In this document: in pieces, positions 53,807 through 62,284 of the stretch | How positions within the stretch are numbered: the stretch's first letter is position 1 | How the letters are laid out: every line of letters starts with the position of its first letter | Assembly: GCA_009797885.1 (NCBI GenBank) | Contig: WNKP01000007.1 | Location: forward strand, 124,001 to 188,000 | Direction of reading: 5' to 3' | Length of the DNA stretch: 64,000 nt | Origin: Flavobacteriaceae bacterium GF1 | GTDB taxonomy: Bacteria > Bacteroidota > Bacteroidia > Flavobacteriales > Flavobacteriaceae | The notes under the pieces: generated by a model | Databases searched by the model: none | The model's input: the letters and a program-made list of their open reading frames with translations, nothing else | Told to the model about the DNA's origin: nothing | Made by a program: the position numbers and the translations under genes

Positions 53807-54775
53807 ATGCAGTGGGTACAAAAATACTTTCCGTCATTGTTGTTTATTCTTTTAATTTCATGTGGGGAAGACAATACATTGGAACAGGAGATTGCCAAGA
53901 TTCCAATTGATATGAAAATTGAGCGGTTCGATCGGGAATTCGCCCAAGCAGGCCCTGATCAAATTCCCGCACTTAAGTCCAAATACCCTTATTTATTCCC
54001 AAAACAATTTCCAGATAGCGTTTGGGTGGCCAAGCTTACGGATACAATTCAACAGGAATTGCTTTCCGAAGTTGATAAGGCTTTCGGGGATTTTAGGGAA
54101 CAAGAGTCGGAATTGATCTCCTTGTTCCGGCACATCAAGTATTATTTTCCAAAATATAAGGTTCCCAAAGGGATTACCCTAACGTCCGAAGTACAGTATG
54201 AAAATCGGGTTGTTTTGTCGGATTCCCTTTTGTTATTGGGTTTGGACAATTACTTGGGGCAGGATCATCATTTCTACAGGAGTATTTCAAGATATATTGC
54301 CCAGGGATTGGACAAGAAGTTCCTGGTTTCCGATGTAGCTGGTGCTTTTGCCAAAACGATCAATCATTATCCCCGCAATAGAACATTTCTTTCCAGGATG
54401 GTTTATTATGGGAAGGAACTTTATCTAAAGGATATTTTGATTCCCAATGCCACTGATGCCCGGAAAATAAACTATACTGATGCGGAAATGGAGTGGGCCA
54501 CCGCCAATGAAGAACAGATTTGGCGTTATTTTGTGGAAAGGGAGTTGTTGTACAGCACGGAATCTGCGCTGGACCGACGGTTTCTGGATCCAGCGCCATT
54601 CTCAAAGTTTCAACTGGAATTGGATAGCGAATCACCCGGAAGGCTGGGGCGTTATATGGGCTGGCAAATTATTAAGGCATTTGCACAAAGAAATCCTGGA
54701 GTTCCCTTGGTGGAGCTCTTGGACATGCCCGCTGATGAAATTTTCAAAAAATCAAACTATAAACCGAAAAAGTAA
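53807..54775 (+). CDS. gldB: Gliding motility lipoprotein GldB
   Basis: A 322-residue lipoprotein needed for flavobacterial gliding and type IX secretion-linked motility. The signal region KYFPSLLFILLISC ends in a lipobox cysteine; the ATG at 53807 is chosen because it gives a compact signal, whereas the upstream TTG at 53771 overlaps the promoter. The mature protein (IPIDMKIERFDREFAQ, HHFYRSISRYIAQGL) matches the GldB pattern. It shares one base with gldC (TAATG), which is the conserved pair. Confidence 0.9.
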   Translation: MQWVQKYFPSLLFILLISCGEDNTLEQEIAKIPIDMKIERFDREFAQAGPDQIPALKSKYPYLFPKQFPDSVWVAKLTDTIQQELLSEVDKAFGDFREQESELISLFRHIKYYFPKYKVPKGITLTSEVQYENRVVLSDSLLLLGLDNYLGQDHHFYRSISRYIAQGLDKKFLVSDVAGAFAKTINHYPRNRTFLSRMVYYGKELYLKDILIPNATDARKINYTDAEMEWATANEEQIWRYFVERELLYSTESALDRRFLDPAPFSKFQLELDSESPGRLGRYMGWQIIKAFAQRNPGVPLVELLDMPADEIFKKSNYKPKK

Positions 54776-55110
54776 TGGCAGTAGCACATACTTCAGAAAT
54801 ACGATTAAAAGTGGGACTGGACGAGAATAGGGTTCCAGAGGAACTCACCTGGTCCGCGGAAGACGGTGGCGTGGAAAATGAGGAAGCAAAGGCCATGTTG
54901 CTATCTGTTTGGGACAGTAAAAACAAGGAATCCTTAAAAATTGATCTTTGGACCAAGGATATGCCCGTTGACGAGATGAAACTCTTTTTTCATCAAACCT
55001 TGGTCACCTTGTCAGACACCTTTATGCGTGCCACCCAAGATGAGAAAATGACCGCGACCATGAAGGACTTTTGCGAGTACTTTGCCGAAAAATTGGAGCT
55101 TAACGGCTAA
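54775..55110 (+). CDS. gldC: Gliding motility protein GldC
   Basis: A 111-residue soluble protein (IRLKVGLDENRVPEELTWSA, MKDFCEYFAEKL) found directly after gldB in gliding flavobacteria. It overlaps the gldB stop by one base, and its 3' end overlaps the convergent DUF1287 gene by 11 bases. The exact biochemical role is not known; it supports gliding and growth with GldB. Confidence 0.93.
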   Translation: MAVAHTSEIRLKVGLDENRVPEELTWSAEDGGVENEEAKAMLLSVWDSKNKESLKIDLWTKDMPVDEMKLFFHQTLVTLSDTFMRATQDEKMTATMKDFCEYFAEKLELNG

Positions 55111-55696
55111 GCCTGTTGTTATAACGGTAATGTCCTATGATTTTATAATCAAACAGGCAATCCTGCAAAACCTGTCCCGAACCAATGTTATGGACCACTA
55201 GGGGTCGTTTTCCATCAGGGGATTTTTTTGGGCTCACAATACCAATATGGGTAACGGCCCCGCCAAGGTTCCAACATACGATAGCTCCGGGCTTGTAATC
55301 TTTTCCATCCCTGGTAATGGGCAGCGTTTCTCCAAATCGCCCAAAAAATACCATGAGATTGGGAACCCTCCTGTGGTCAATATTGGTATCCGGTCTTTTT
55401 AAGCCCCAAATCTTGGGATAGTTGTCAAAGTTGGACCGCATGTCTTCATGAACTTCTTTTTGAAGATCGATATCCATTTTGCGATAAGCCCTTATGATCA
55501 CATCCGTGCAAACTCCCTTGTCCGAAGGAACATCCCCATTGGGGTAAGGGATCGCGAAATAACCGGGGTCGTAAACCACCTTGTCCTCAGTAAGGACAAG
55601 GGCATTTTCAGCTAATTTTTGATAAAATCCATCTTGACCTAAGGTAGGGGTTACGCATAGGATACTCAGAAACAGGGTTAATATGTGGTCACGCAT
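55100..55696 (-). CDS. DUF1287 protein (putative secreted amidase-like)
   Basis: A 198-residue exported protein with a signal peptide (HILTLFLSILCVTPTLGQ). GVCTDVIIRAYRK near residue 60 and VTHIGIVS near 150 place a Cys and a His as in NlpC/P60-like papain folds, and CWNLGGAVTH is conserved in DUF1287. It may cleave peptidoglycan peptides, but this is inference. The stop lies inside gldC's 3' end. It shares its start base with the stop of the upstream membrane gene. Confidence 0.8.
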   Translation of the reverse strand: MRDHILTLFLSILCVTPTLGQDGFYQKLAENALVLTEDKVVYDPGYFAIPYPNGDVPSDKGVCTDVIIRAYRKMDIDLQKEVHEDMRSNFDNYPKIWGLKRPDTNIDHRRVPNLMVFFGRFGETLPITRDGKDYKPGAIVCWNLGGAVTHIGIVSPKKSPDGKRPLVVHNIGSGQVLQDCLFDYKIIGHYRYNNRLSR

Positions 55697-56178
55697 TAGG
55701 GTAAAGGTTCGTCCAGGTTATGAAACTGTCTTTTATGTTCCCCTTTGAGTTGTAAATCACTTTCTATTTTTGATGATTTGGGGCGCAATACAAACAAATA
55801 AAGCAGTAAAACCCCACCAACGGTCAGGAACAAAGCATTGCCCGTTTGTCCAAACCAGATAATGTTCAAAAGGGCCGGTCCTTCCAGTAATGCATATTGG
55901 ATGAGCAGGGCAGATTGAAGTCCAGTCAATTTTTCAGCTAGGGTTTCCTTTGGAAGAAGTGGATTTAGGAATAGCTTATGAAGAAACTTCCCCCCAAAAA
56001 TACCTATGAGCCCAATCAAGGGAAAAACATAGATGAACACAGCATTGCCGTCTTGTTCCGCAGTATTTATTATTTCGGTGTTCAGGAAAAAGAAAGTACC
56101 CAACAAAAGTGGCCCTATCATTAAAGCCGTATGGATTAGGGTAAGTGTTTTAATGTATGAACGCGGTGTGATTTGCAT
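55696..56178 (-). CDS. Four-helix membrane protein, unknown
   Basis: A 160-residue protein with about four membrane segments (residues 12-30, 45-65, 92-112 and 118-135) and a charged C-terminal tail. I do not recognise the family with certainty. It is co-transcribed with the DUF1287 gene, overlapping it by one base, so the pair is probably expressed together. Confidence 0.65.
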   Translation of the reverse strand: MQITPRSYIKTLTLIHTALMIGPLLLGTFFFLNTEIINTAEQDGNAVFIYVFPLIGLIGIFGGKFLHKLFLNPLLPKETLAEKLTGLQSALLIQYALLEGPALLNIIWFGQTGNALFLTVGGVLLLYLFVLRPKSSKIESDLQLKGEHKRQFHNLDEPLP

Positions 56179-56199
56179 TTAGGTGGATTTAATTAACGG

Positions 56200-56550
56200 C
56201 TATAATGCCAAAACATCGGAATTTATAAAGGTCCAATACAAACAGAGGGTATGCAGTAATTGGTCAAAACCCAAAATAGGATAGAAAATATTGGGCCTGT
56301 CGTGATATTTTGTGGTCAATTTACTGGTAAAAAAGTCTACAATCAGGTGCAAGGCACCATTAAATAGCGTATATCCAAGACCAACCTGCCATGAAAACAG
56401 GAACTGGGCCACAACAAAAAGCACTGCGGTATACGTAAATACATGGATTAGGAGCCATTTGATACTGCTACTCTTTTTAATGGCCATGTTTCTGGTCTGG
56501 ACCAGGTAATCCCCAATCCAGTGGCCAATAAGGACAATAATGAAATCCAT
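56200..56550 (-). CDS. DUF3307 membrane protein
   Basis: A 116-residue protein with three to four membrane helices. The N-terminal IGHWIGDYLVQTRNMA and the HLIVDFFTSKL segment are DUF3307 marks. In many bacteria DUF3307 pairs with SatD, but no SatD-like gene is adjacent here. It follows the membrane protein gene on the same strand with a 21-base gap. Confidence 0.8.
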   Translation of the reverse strand: MDFIIVLIGHWIGDYLVQTRNMAIKKSSSIKWLLIHVFTYTAVLFVVAQFLFSWQVGLGYTLFNGALHLIVDFFTSKLTTKYHDRPNIFYPILGFDQLLHTLCLYWTFINSDVLAL

Positions 56551-56663
56551 GGGTTTAAGATAACATATTTAAATCATGAAAAAGAATGCACAACAATAAC
56601 CCTTGTTCAACATAAAGCAAATGCTGTTATACACCTTAAAAGGATTTTGAACCGATGCCATAA

Positions 56664-58133
56664 CTAATTGTGTTCTTCCAACCACCGCTTTGCTTCCGAA
56701 GTGTACCAAAAAGGGGAAAAGTTTTTGGCATTCGCAATAGTCTCAAAATGGGATCGGGCCTTGTCCAAATTTCCCTTGCGATCATGGAAAGTTCCCATAT
56801 AGACATTCACATAGGGATTGTTTTGATCTTTTTCCAATAGGGTATTCGCTATGGCTTCAATTTGGGGGTCAAATTCATCAAATGATCCTAAATCCTTATG
56901 AAAATGTACGTCTTTGATAAATGTAAGGTTGTGCAATAGGTTGAGGTCGGCATAGGCCAAATAATCGGGATACTCCAGGAATACGCGTCGAAGCAATTTT
57001 TTGCTTTTTTCCAGTTCCGAATCCTCAAAACGGGCCATAAAAGAAGAGGCCAACGCTTCCGCAAGCAGTTTTTTCCGGTGCAGCTCGGTATTTTGAAATT
57101 TTTCCGTGCCGCCTTCAAATAGGGGCATCTCACCAAAATCAAACACGTAATTTTTTAAAAAGCTCTGGGTGAAGAGTGAGGAAAGACCATCGCCATAGAT
57201 AAGTCGAGCCGGGTCGCTCATCAAATTGTTATTGGCAAAAACGATAAGGCTCAAACGGTCCTCGGGAACTTTTAAAAGCAAACTGGAATAGGAATCGTAT
57301 TGCCCATAGGCCCAAATTACTTTTTTGCCATTAAACACCTGAGAGAAAATACCATGGCCGTAGGGAAGGTGGGATGCGAAGGGAGCGTACATCCCAAGCT
57401 TCGAGGTTTCGTCCAATAATAGGTTGTTATCCAGGGCTTTACAGAATTTGGCCATATCCCTTGGATTGGTAACAATCCCGGCAGAAGCAGAGGCACCATA
57501 TTCCACTTGTCCTGCTACCACCTGTCCATCAAAATTGTAGGGTCTGGCCATAGTCTTGGTAACCGAAGTTGAATCCGTTAGCAAAAATGTATGCTGCAAA
57601 TCCAAGGGTACAAAAATCCCATTCCCAATATAATCCCCAAACGACGTTTTAGATGCCTTTTCAATGACTTGGGTCAGCGCCCCAAAACGATAACTGTAAT
57701 AAAAGTTTTCACCTGGGCTTCCCTGCGAGGTATGGGACAGGACGTGTTTAATTTTGATGGAATCGTCAAAAATGGGGCCGTCAAAATAATTGTTGATGGG
57801 GTCTTCAAAAGAAAGCTTTCCCTCTTCTCGTAGTTTGAACAAAGCAACACTCGCAAAAACCTTGGTAATGGACGCGATGGGGAATTGGGTAGTGGAATCC
57901 ACCTTGATATTCTCCTCAATATTGGCATGGCCAAGGTAATCCTCGTAAAGTACGGAATCCCCTTTTTGGACCAATACCGCCAGTCCGGGAACATGGAAAT
58001 ACGCCTTTAACTGCTGTAGTTCAGATTTAAACTGTTCATTGTTTTTCGTAAAACTTTTCTCCTTATCGGAGGTATTGCAACTTATCAATAGGAGTAATGC
58101 AACAAGGGCAAAGCAGCTATTTTTCATTTTCAT
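56664..58133 (-). CDS. Serine hydrolase lipoprotein (beta-lactamase family) with C-terminal helical extension
   Basis: A 489-residue lipoprotein; the signal LVALLLLISC ends in a lipobox. The catalytic SxxK is SITK in FPIASITKVFASV near residue 92. The second-motif tyrosine region is YYSYRFGALTQV, where YxN reads YSY, so the asparagine is lost. The third motif (HxG or KTG) is replaced by WAYGQYDSYSS. Residues about 380-489 are helical and TPR-like (MGTFHDRKGNLDKARSHF). Hydrolase function is uncertain; it may bind a D-Ala-type peptide or be an esterase. It is unrelated in detail to the serine hydrolase at 21005. Confidence 0.8.
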   Translation of the reverse strand: MKMKNSCFALVALLLLISCNTSDKEKSFTKNNEQFKSELQQLKAYFHVPGLAVLVQKGDSVLYEDYLGHANIEENIKVDSTTQFPIASITKVFASVALFKLREEGKLSFEDPINNYFDGPIFDDSIKIKHVLSHTSQGSPGENFYYSYRFGALTQVIEKASKTSFGDYIGNGIFVPLDLQHTFLLTDSTSVTKTMARPYNFDGQVVAGQVEYGASASAGIVTNPRDMAKFCKALDNNLLLDETSKLGMYAPFASHLPYGHGIFSQVFNGKKVIWAYGQYDSYSSLLLKVPEDRLSLIVFANNNLMSDPARLIYGDGLSSLFTQSFLKNYVFDFGEMPLFEGGTEKFQNTELHRKKLLAEALASSFMARFEDSELEKSKKLLRRVFLEYPDYLAYADLNLLHNLTFIKDVHFHKDLGSFDEFDPQIEAIANTLLEKDQNNPYVNVYMGTFHDRKGNLDKARSHFETIANAKNFSPFWYTSEAKRWLEEHN

Positions 58134-58205
58134 GGTTTGATTCGGTCAAAATAAGGACAATCCGAGGAAAAAATAATTACTATTATGCGTTATCTTTTAA
58201 GAGAA

Positions 58206-58574
58206 ATGGAAAACGTTCAAAAACTACTTTTTATCTACAACGCCAACTCGGGCAAGGCCAATGCTTTTTTGGATAGTATGCACAAGGTGTTCAGTCCCCA
58301 AACCTATGACTGTAAGTTATGCGAATTGACCTTTGGCGCAGTCTTGGAAAATAGGACATGGAAAAAATTTAGACAGGAAACCGACCTGGAGATGGTATTT
58401 CTCCATAAAGACGAGTTTACCAAAAAATACAAAAGCAAGTTTGGGTACAAATTTTCTTTTCCCATTGTCCTAACCGAAGGGGGAAATGGTTTGGAAGTTG
58501 TGATTGCTACCGAAGAACTCAATCAATTAAAAACGGTTCAATCTTTGGTTCGTTTGGTAAAAGAGCGAACCTAG
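58206..58574 (+). CDS. Conserved hypothetical protein with CxxC motif
   Basis: A 122-residue cytoplasmic protein (start at 58206 preferred; 58185 is possible) with LLFIYNANSGKANAF at the N terminus and YDCKLCELTFG near residue 40, a CxxC pair. No signal peptide is seen. The C-terminal half (IVLTEGGNGLEVVIA) looks like alternating strands. The fold might be thioredoxin-like, but I cannot confirm it. It is divergent from the serine hydrolase lipoprotein and convergent with a secreted protein. Confidence 0.6.
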   Translation: MENVQKLLFIYNANSGKANAFLDSMHKVFSPQTYDCKLCELTFGAVLENRTWKKFRQETDLEMVFLHKDEFTKKYKSKFGYKFSFPIVLTEGGNGLEVVIATEELNQLKTVQSLVRLVKERT

Positions 58575-58589
58575 TTTTAAAAAGAATAC

Positions 58590-58607
58590 CCCCTCTAAAA
58601 AGAGGGG
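58590..58607. terminator. Hairpin between two convergent genes
   Basis: CCCCTCT (58590-58596) pairs perfectly with AGAGGGG (58601-58607) around AAAA. It stands between the CxxC protein and the secreted protein, both of which end here. A and T tracts are short, so terminator function is likely but not certain. Confidence 0.6.
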
Positions 58608-58629
58608 ATTCAGCGAGGGCGAAATGGCC

Positions 58630-59019
58630 TTAATTGATTTTTTCAGCCACCCAAATGGCCAGAAATCCCCTTTGAACGGCATGGGTGCTTCCATAGAGTT
58701 TTCCATTTTTAAAATAAAAAGCACTATTGTATTCCCCGGAATTATCTCCCGAGATAAGTGCTCCGTAAATAATAGCCGACTGTGTATTGATACGTCCATT
58801 TCTAAGTTTGACACCCTCCCTGTAAAAAGTGCCTTTCATTTCGTTGTTATCAACGCTGGTTATTCGCATCATGGCAAAATTGTTGTCGTTCGGGTTTTGA
58901 GGGCTCATGTCCAGTTTCCACTCCCCCAAGAGGACTTCGGTGTTGATTTCATCAGTTTCTTGGGCCGAAACCAAGAACATGGAGCATAGTAGAATTAGGA
59001 CCGTTACGTTTACTTTCAT
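58630..59019 (-). CDS. Hypothetical secreted protein, lipocalin-like size
   Basis: A 129-residue exported protein with a signal peptide (VTVLILLCSMFLVSAQ). The mature part begins TEVLLGEWKLDMSP and alternates short strands (AIIYGALISGDNSGEY, AFYFKNGKLYGSTH), which suggests a small beta barrel. No firm family assignment. It converges on the CxxC protein. Confidence 0.6.
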   Translation of the reverse strand: MKVNVTVLILLCSMFLVSAQETDEINTEVLLGEWKLDMSPQNPNDNNFAMMRITSVDNNEMKGTFYREGVKLRNGRINTQSAIIYGALISGDNSGEYNSAFYFKNGKLYGSTHAVQRGFLAIWVAEKIN

Positions 59020-59135
59020 GATTTAAAAATTTATTGTTTCCCCAAACGTAGAAAGCTTATGATGGCCATACGTTCCAATTTCGTAATTGAGTCCAACTTG
59101 AGGAAAGCGGGAAGTGTCAATTAAAAAAATGAACC

Positions 59136-60266
59136 TTACAGCTTGGTCTTTAATTCGGTAGGTGAGATTCCAAGGTGCTTCTTTACGGCTCTATTGAACG
59201 ATGATTTTGAATTAAAACCGGCCTCGTAGGCCAGACTTAACAATGTGAATTTTTCATTTTCGGGTTGCTGGAGTAAATGTTTCAATTCCTCAACTCGTAA
59301 TTGATTGATATAATCAGCAAACTTTTGGTCAATCACCGCATTCAAACATTTGGTAAGTAAATAGGGTTTGATTTGCATTTTACCAGCAAGGTTTGATAAC
59401 GTCAGTTCGGGGTCTTTGAACCATTTATTTTCTTCCATCGATCGCATTAAATTATCGGCAATGACTTGAAGCTGCTTTTGTTCTTCTTCAGAAAACTTTG
59501 GTTTTGTGGCTACTTTTTTGAGGTCTTTTCGTTTGTAACCTTCCAATCCCAACCAATAGGTCAAACCTGAAATACCGATGAAAAAAGGATAATAGTAAAA
59601 CTTGGTGAAGTAGAAATAGCTCATGAAATCGGAACTGCCCGTTACAATCAAGTCAACGACCAAAATGCCCATGACCAATGAAAAGTAGATTTTAAAGGCC
59701 AATAAAACTCGCCTTAACCAAATCATTCGTTCCTTGGAATATGATTTTTTTTGCTCTTGAAGTCTTACTAGCTTTTGGGATTTGGTGGCATAAACTATAA
59801 TCAAAATACTGGCAACAAGGTAAATGGTGCACAGGTTCATCCATACGACATAACCCCAATAGCCCAACCAAGATAAACTTTCACGGGTTCCATCCCAATA
59901 AAGATTTTGCAAGCGCACAAAAATGCTAAAGGAAACCTGAATCACAAATGGGATAAGATGTAGTAAATCACTTTTTTTAAATTTAAAGTCGGTATTTAGG
60001 TGTGATTTCACATAAAAATAGAGCAGCGGACCGTGAATCCAACTGAAGTCAAGCATTACGTAGTACCAACCATCATAATACCCCAACCCATACAAACGCA
60101 ATATCTGAACCAATAAACGGTAGGATAAAAAGAACAAAATGATGGCCAATATCCGATTGGCCATTTTATTGTTTGCAGTACTCCTAAGAAGTATTCCCCC
60201 ATAAACGATACCTTGGGTGGCACCAAGAGCGAGCAATAGTATAATTAGGGTATTTGAAACACTCAT
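59136..60266 (-). CDS. AraC-type regulator with multi-helix membrane N-terminal part
   Basis: A 376-residue protein. Residues 1-235 carry about seven membrane helices (for example LIILLLALGATQGIVYGGIL and TLIIVYAT-like segments). Residues about 275-376 are an AraC/XylS double helix-turn-helix (TLSNLAGKMQIKPYLLTKCL and LAYEAGFNSKSSFNRAVKKHLG). It thus resembles a membrane-embedded sensor-regulator common in Bacteroidota. The signal sensed and targets are unknown. It has 360 bases of gene-free DNA upstream. Confidence 0.88.
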   Translation of the reverse strand: MSVSNTLIILLLALGATQGIVYGGILLRSTANNKMANRILAIILFFLSYRLLVQILRLYGLGYYDGWYYVMLDFSWIHGPLLYFYVKSHLNTDFKFKKSDLLHLIPFVIQVSFSIFVRLQNLYWDGTRESLSWLGYWGYVVWMNLCTIYLVASILIIVYATKSQKLVRLQEQKKSYSKERMIWLRRVLLAFKIYFSLVMGILVVDLIVTGSSDFMSYFYFTKFYYYPFFIGISGLTYWLGLEGYKRKDLKKVATKPKFSEEEQKQLQVIADNLMRSMEENKWFKDPELTLSNLAGKMQIKPYLLTKCLNAVIDQKFADYINQLRVEELKHLLQQPENEKFTLLSLAYEAGFNSKSSFNRAVKKHLGISPTELKTKL

Positions 60267-60626
60267 CTAGGTAGAAAATTAAGCATTTCAATATAATGTA
60301 ACACCAAAAAACATAAACAGAATCTTTGGATCAAAATGAAATCGGTCCAGGGATTTCCTCGAAGAAATCTTTCCTTTTTTCTAACTTTTAATTGTTGGTA
60401 ATGCCATAGGTACTTCCATCAACCGAACCCGACCACCATCAAGTTTATATTCCTTTTAAGTAGATTCGGTTTGTCTTTACTTTTTTAAGGACAAAATAGG
60501 GTAAATGGCGTATGGCGGGGTTGATCGGATCCTCCATTTCGATTACGGAAAATATCTTCCATGCGGGAAATGCCGAAAAAGACATTTACTTTAGTGCCGT
60601 CAATAGCATACTAGGCTTTCGTATCT
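60267..60626. other. Gene-free stretch between the AraC-type gene and engB
   Basis: 360 bases. A weak 48-codon frame beginning at 60512 and running into the engB 3' end (MAGLIGSSISITENIF) is open but has no recognisable domain. No promoter box of the TAnnTTTG type, repeat or terminator could be supported here. Confidence 0.5.
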
Positions 60627-61241
60627 TCAAAATCTACTTTGGGCAACCTTATGGTTGATATCATCAATATAGGCCAATAGCGCTTCGCGTCCCAAATATT
60701 TTGTGGATGAGGTTATAAAATGTGGGGGCACCTCTTCCCAGGCGCCTTCCTTTAGGGTATTGAGATAAAAATCTACCCGGGTGTTTATGGCTTCGGACTT
60801 AAGTTTGTCTGCTTTGGTGAAAACAATGGAAAATGGGATGCCATTGGTCCCCAGCCATTCCATAAATTCCATGTCGATTTTTTGGGGCTCGTGCCTAATA
60901 TCAACCAGCACAAATGCGGAAACCAGTTGCTTTCGTTTCAAGAAATAGGCGGTGATGTATTTTTGAAAGGTCTTTTTTTCCTTTTTGGACACACGTGCAT
61001 AGCCATAACCGGGCAGGTCCACTAAAAACCAGTTGTTATTGATTTTGAAATGGTTGATGAGCTGGGTCTTGCCTGGTCTTCCAGAGGTTTTGGCCATGTT
61101 TTTGTTATCGACCAGCATATTGATAAGTGATGACTTTCCCACATTGGATCGGCCAATAAAGGCGTATTCAGGTAACGCTTCCTTGGGGCATTTGAGCACA
61201 TCGGAATTGCTCATTACAAATTCGGCAGCTGTAATTTTCAT
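60627..61241 (-). CDS. engB: Ribosome biogenesis GTP-binding protein EngB (YihA/YsxC)
   Basis: A 204-residue GTPase for large ribosomal subunit assembly. G1 is GRSNVGKSSLIN near residue 28, G3 is DLPGYG near 72, G4 is FTKADK near 141, G5 is SS. The start at 61241 (MKITAAEFVMSN) is preferred to an in-frame ATG 21 bases upstream because it fits the family N terminus. It follows the alpha/beta hydrolase gene on the same strand by 72 bases. Confidence 0.95.
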   Translation of the reverse strand: MKITAAEFVMSNSDVLKCPKEALPEYAFIGRSNVGKSSLINMLVDNKNMAKTSGRPGKTQLINHFKINNNWFLVDLPGYGYARVSKKEKKTFQKYITAYFLKRKQLVSAFVLVDIRHEPQKIDMEFMEWLGTNGIPFSIVFTKADKLKSEAINTRVDFYLNTLKEGAWEEVPPHFITSSTKYLGREALLAYIDDINHKVAQSRF

Positions 61242-61313
61242 TGTACCGGGATAGAAAATCAATTACAAAGATACAGGACATAAACGCTATACCAGGATGT
61301 ATACCGGGTGTTG

Positions 61314-62078
61314 TTAAAAGCCCCGTTTCACCAACCAGGCATCCAAGATTTGATTGAATTGTTCAGGATGCTCCATCATGGGCGCGTGGCCACATTTGTC
61401 GATCCAGAACAATTCGGAATCCGGTAAGAGCTCATGAAACTCCTCTGCTACGTTTGGAGGGGTAACGTTGTCCTGTTTCCCCCAAATAATACAAGTAGGT
61501 GTCTGCATATTGGGCAAATCCTTGGCCATGTTATGGCGAATGGCGCTTTTGGCAATGGCCAAAGTCTTCACCAGTTTCATTCGGTCATTTACCGTTGCAA
61601 ATACCTCGTCCACAATCTCTTTGGTAGCCACTTTAGGGTCATAGAAGACATCTTGGGCCTTCTTTTTAATGAATTCGTAATCCCCGCGTTTGGGATAGCC
61701 ATCACCCATAGCACTTTCATAGAGCCCTGAGCTGCCCGTTATCACCAATGCCTTTATTTTTTCTGGAAATAGTTTGGTATGTAAAAGGCCAATGTGGCCG
61801 CCTAGGGAATTTCCCAAAAGGATAACGTCTTTTAGGTTTTTGTGGGCTATAAACTCCTCCAGGAACTTAGCAAAGTTTTTTACCGTGGTTTTGAGCATGG
61901 GCATATCATAGATGGGCAATTCGGGCACCAAAACTTGATAACCTTTGGTTGGAAAAAAATGGGTAACCCCTTGGAAATTGCTTAAACCCCCCATGAGCCC
62001 ATGAAGAATGATAATGGGCTTCCCTTCACCAATTTCAATGTAACGGTATTTACCGTCTGTTATGATTTCGTCTTCCAT
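61314..62078 (-). CDS. Alpha/beta hydrolase
   Basis: A 254-residue cytoplasmic hydrolase. The oxyanion-loop HGLMGGLSNF, the nucleophile elbow GNSLGGH (near residue 89), the acid in WGKQDNVTPP and the histidine in CGHAPMMEHP are all present, so the triad is intact. The substrate could be an ester or C-C bond; it is not clear. It is divergent from mraZ, with 206 bases between. Confidence 0.88.
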   Translation of the reverse strand: MEDEIITDGKYRYIEIGEGKPIIILHGLMGGLSNFQGVTHFFPTKGYQVLVPELPIYDMPMLKTTVKNFAKFLEEFIAHKNLKDVILLGNSLGGHIGLLHTKLFPEKIKALVITGSSGLYESAMGDGYPKRGDYEFIKKKAQDVFYDPKVATKEIVDEVFATVNDRMKLVKTLAIAKSAIRHNMAKDLPNMQTPTCIIWGKQDNVTPPNVAEEFHELLPDSELFWIDKCGHAPMMEHPEQFNQILDAWLVKRGF

Positions 62079-62215
62079 CTAAGTTGGTTCGGCATCGAGC
62101 GGCAAATATAGGCATTTCAAAACACAACATTTTGGGATGGGAATGGGTAGGGAAAGTGTAGAAATGTGCAAAAGTGAGTGTCTTTTAGTGGATTAAGTTA
62201 TCAACAAAGTGGAGA

Positions 62216-62251
62216 TTTGTGGATTATTAGGTAATAATTTATATATATTTG
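62216..62251 (+). promoter_or_regulatory. Probable promoter of the division/cell-wall cluster
   Basis: TTTG at 62216-62219 and TATATTTG at 62244-62251 with 24 bases between, slightly longer than the usual spacing. It is placed 34 bases before the mraZ GTG start and is the only -7 consensus in the 206-base intergenic region. Confidence 0.55.
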
Positions 62252-62284
62252 GGTTAGTAATTACAATAAAGGGTTTTCTAAGAA

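Noticed and set aside
60512-60658. A 48-codon frame running into the engB 3' end
   Set aside because: It has no recognisable domain, no promoter or ribosome site, and overlaps engB; it could be a gene remnant but nothing confirms this.
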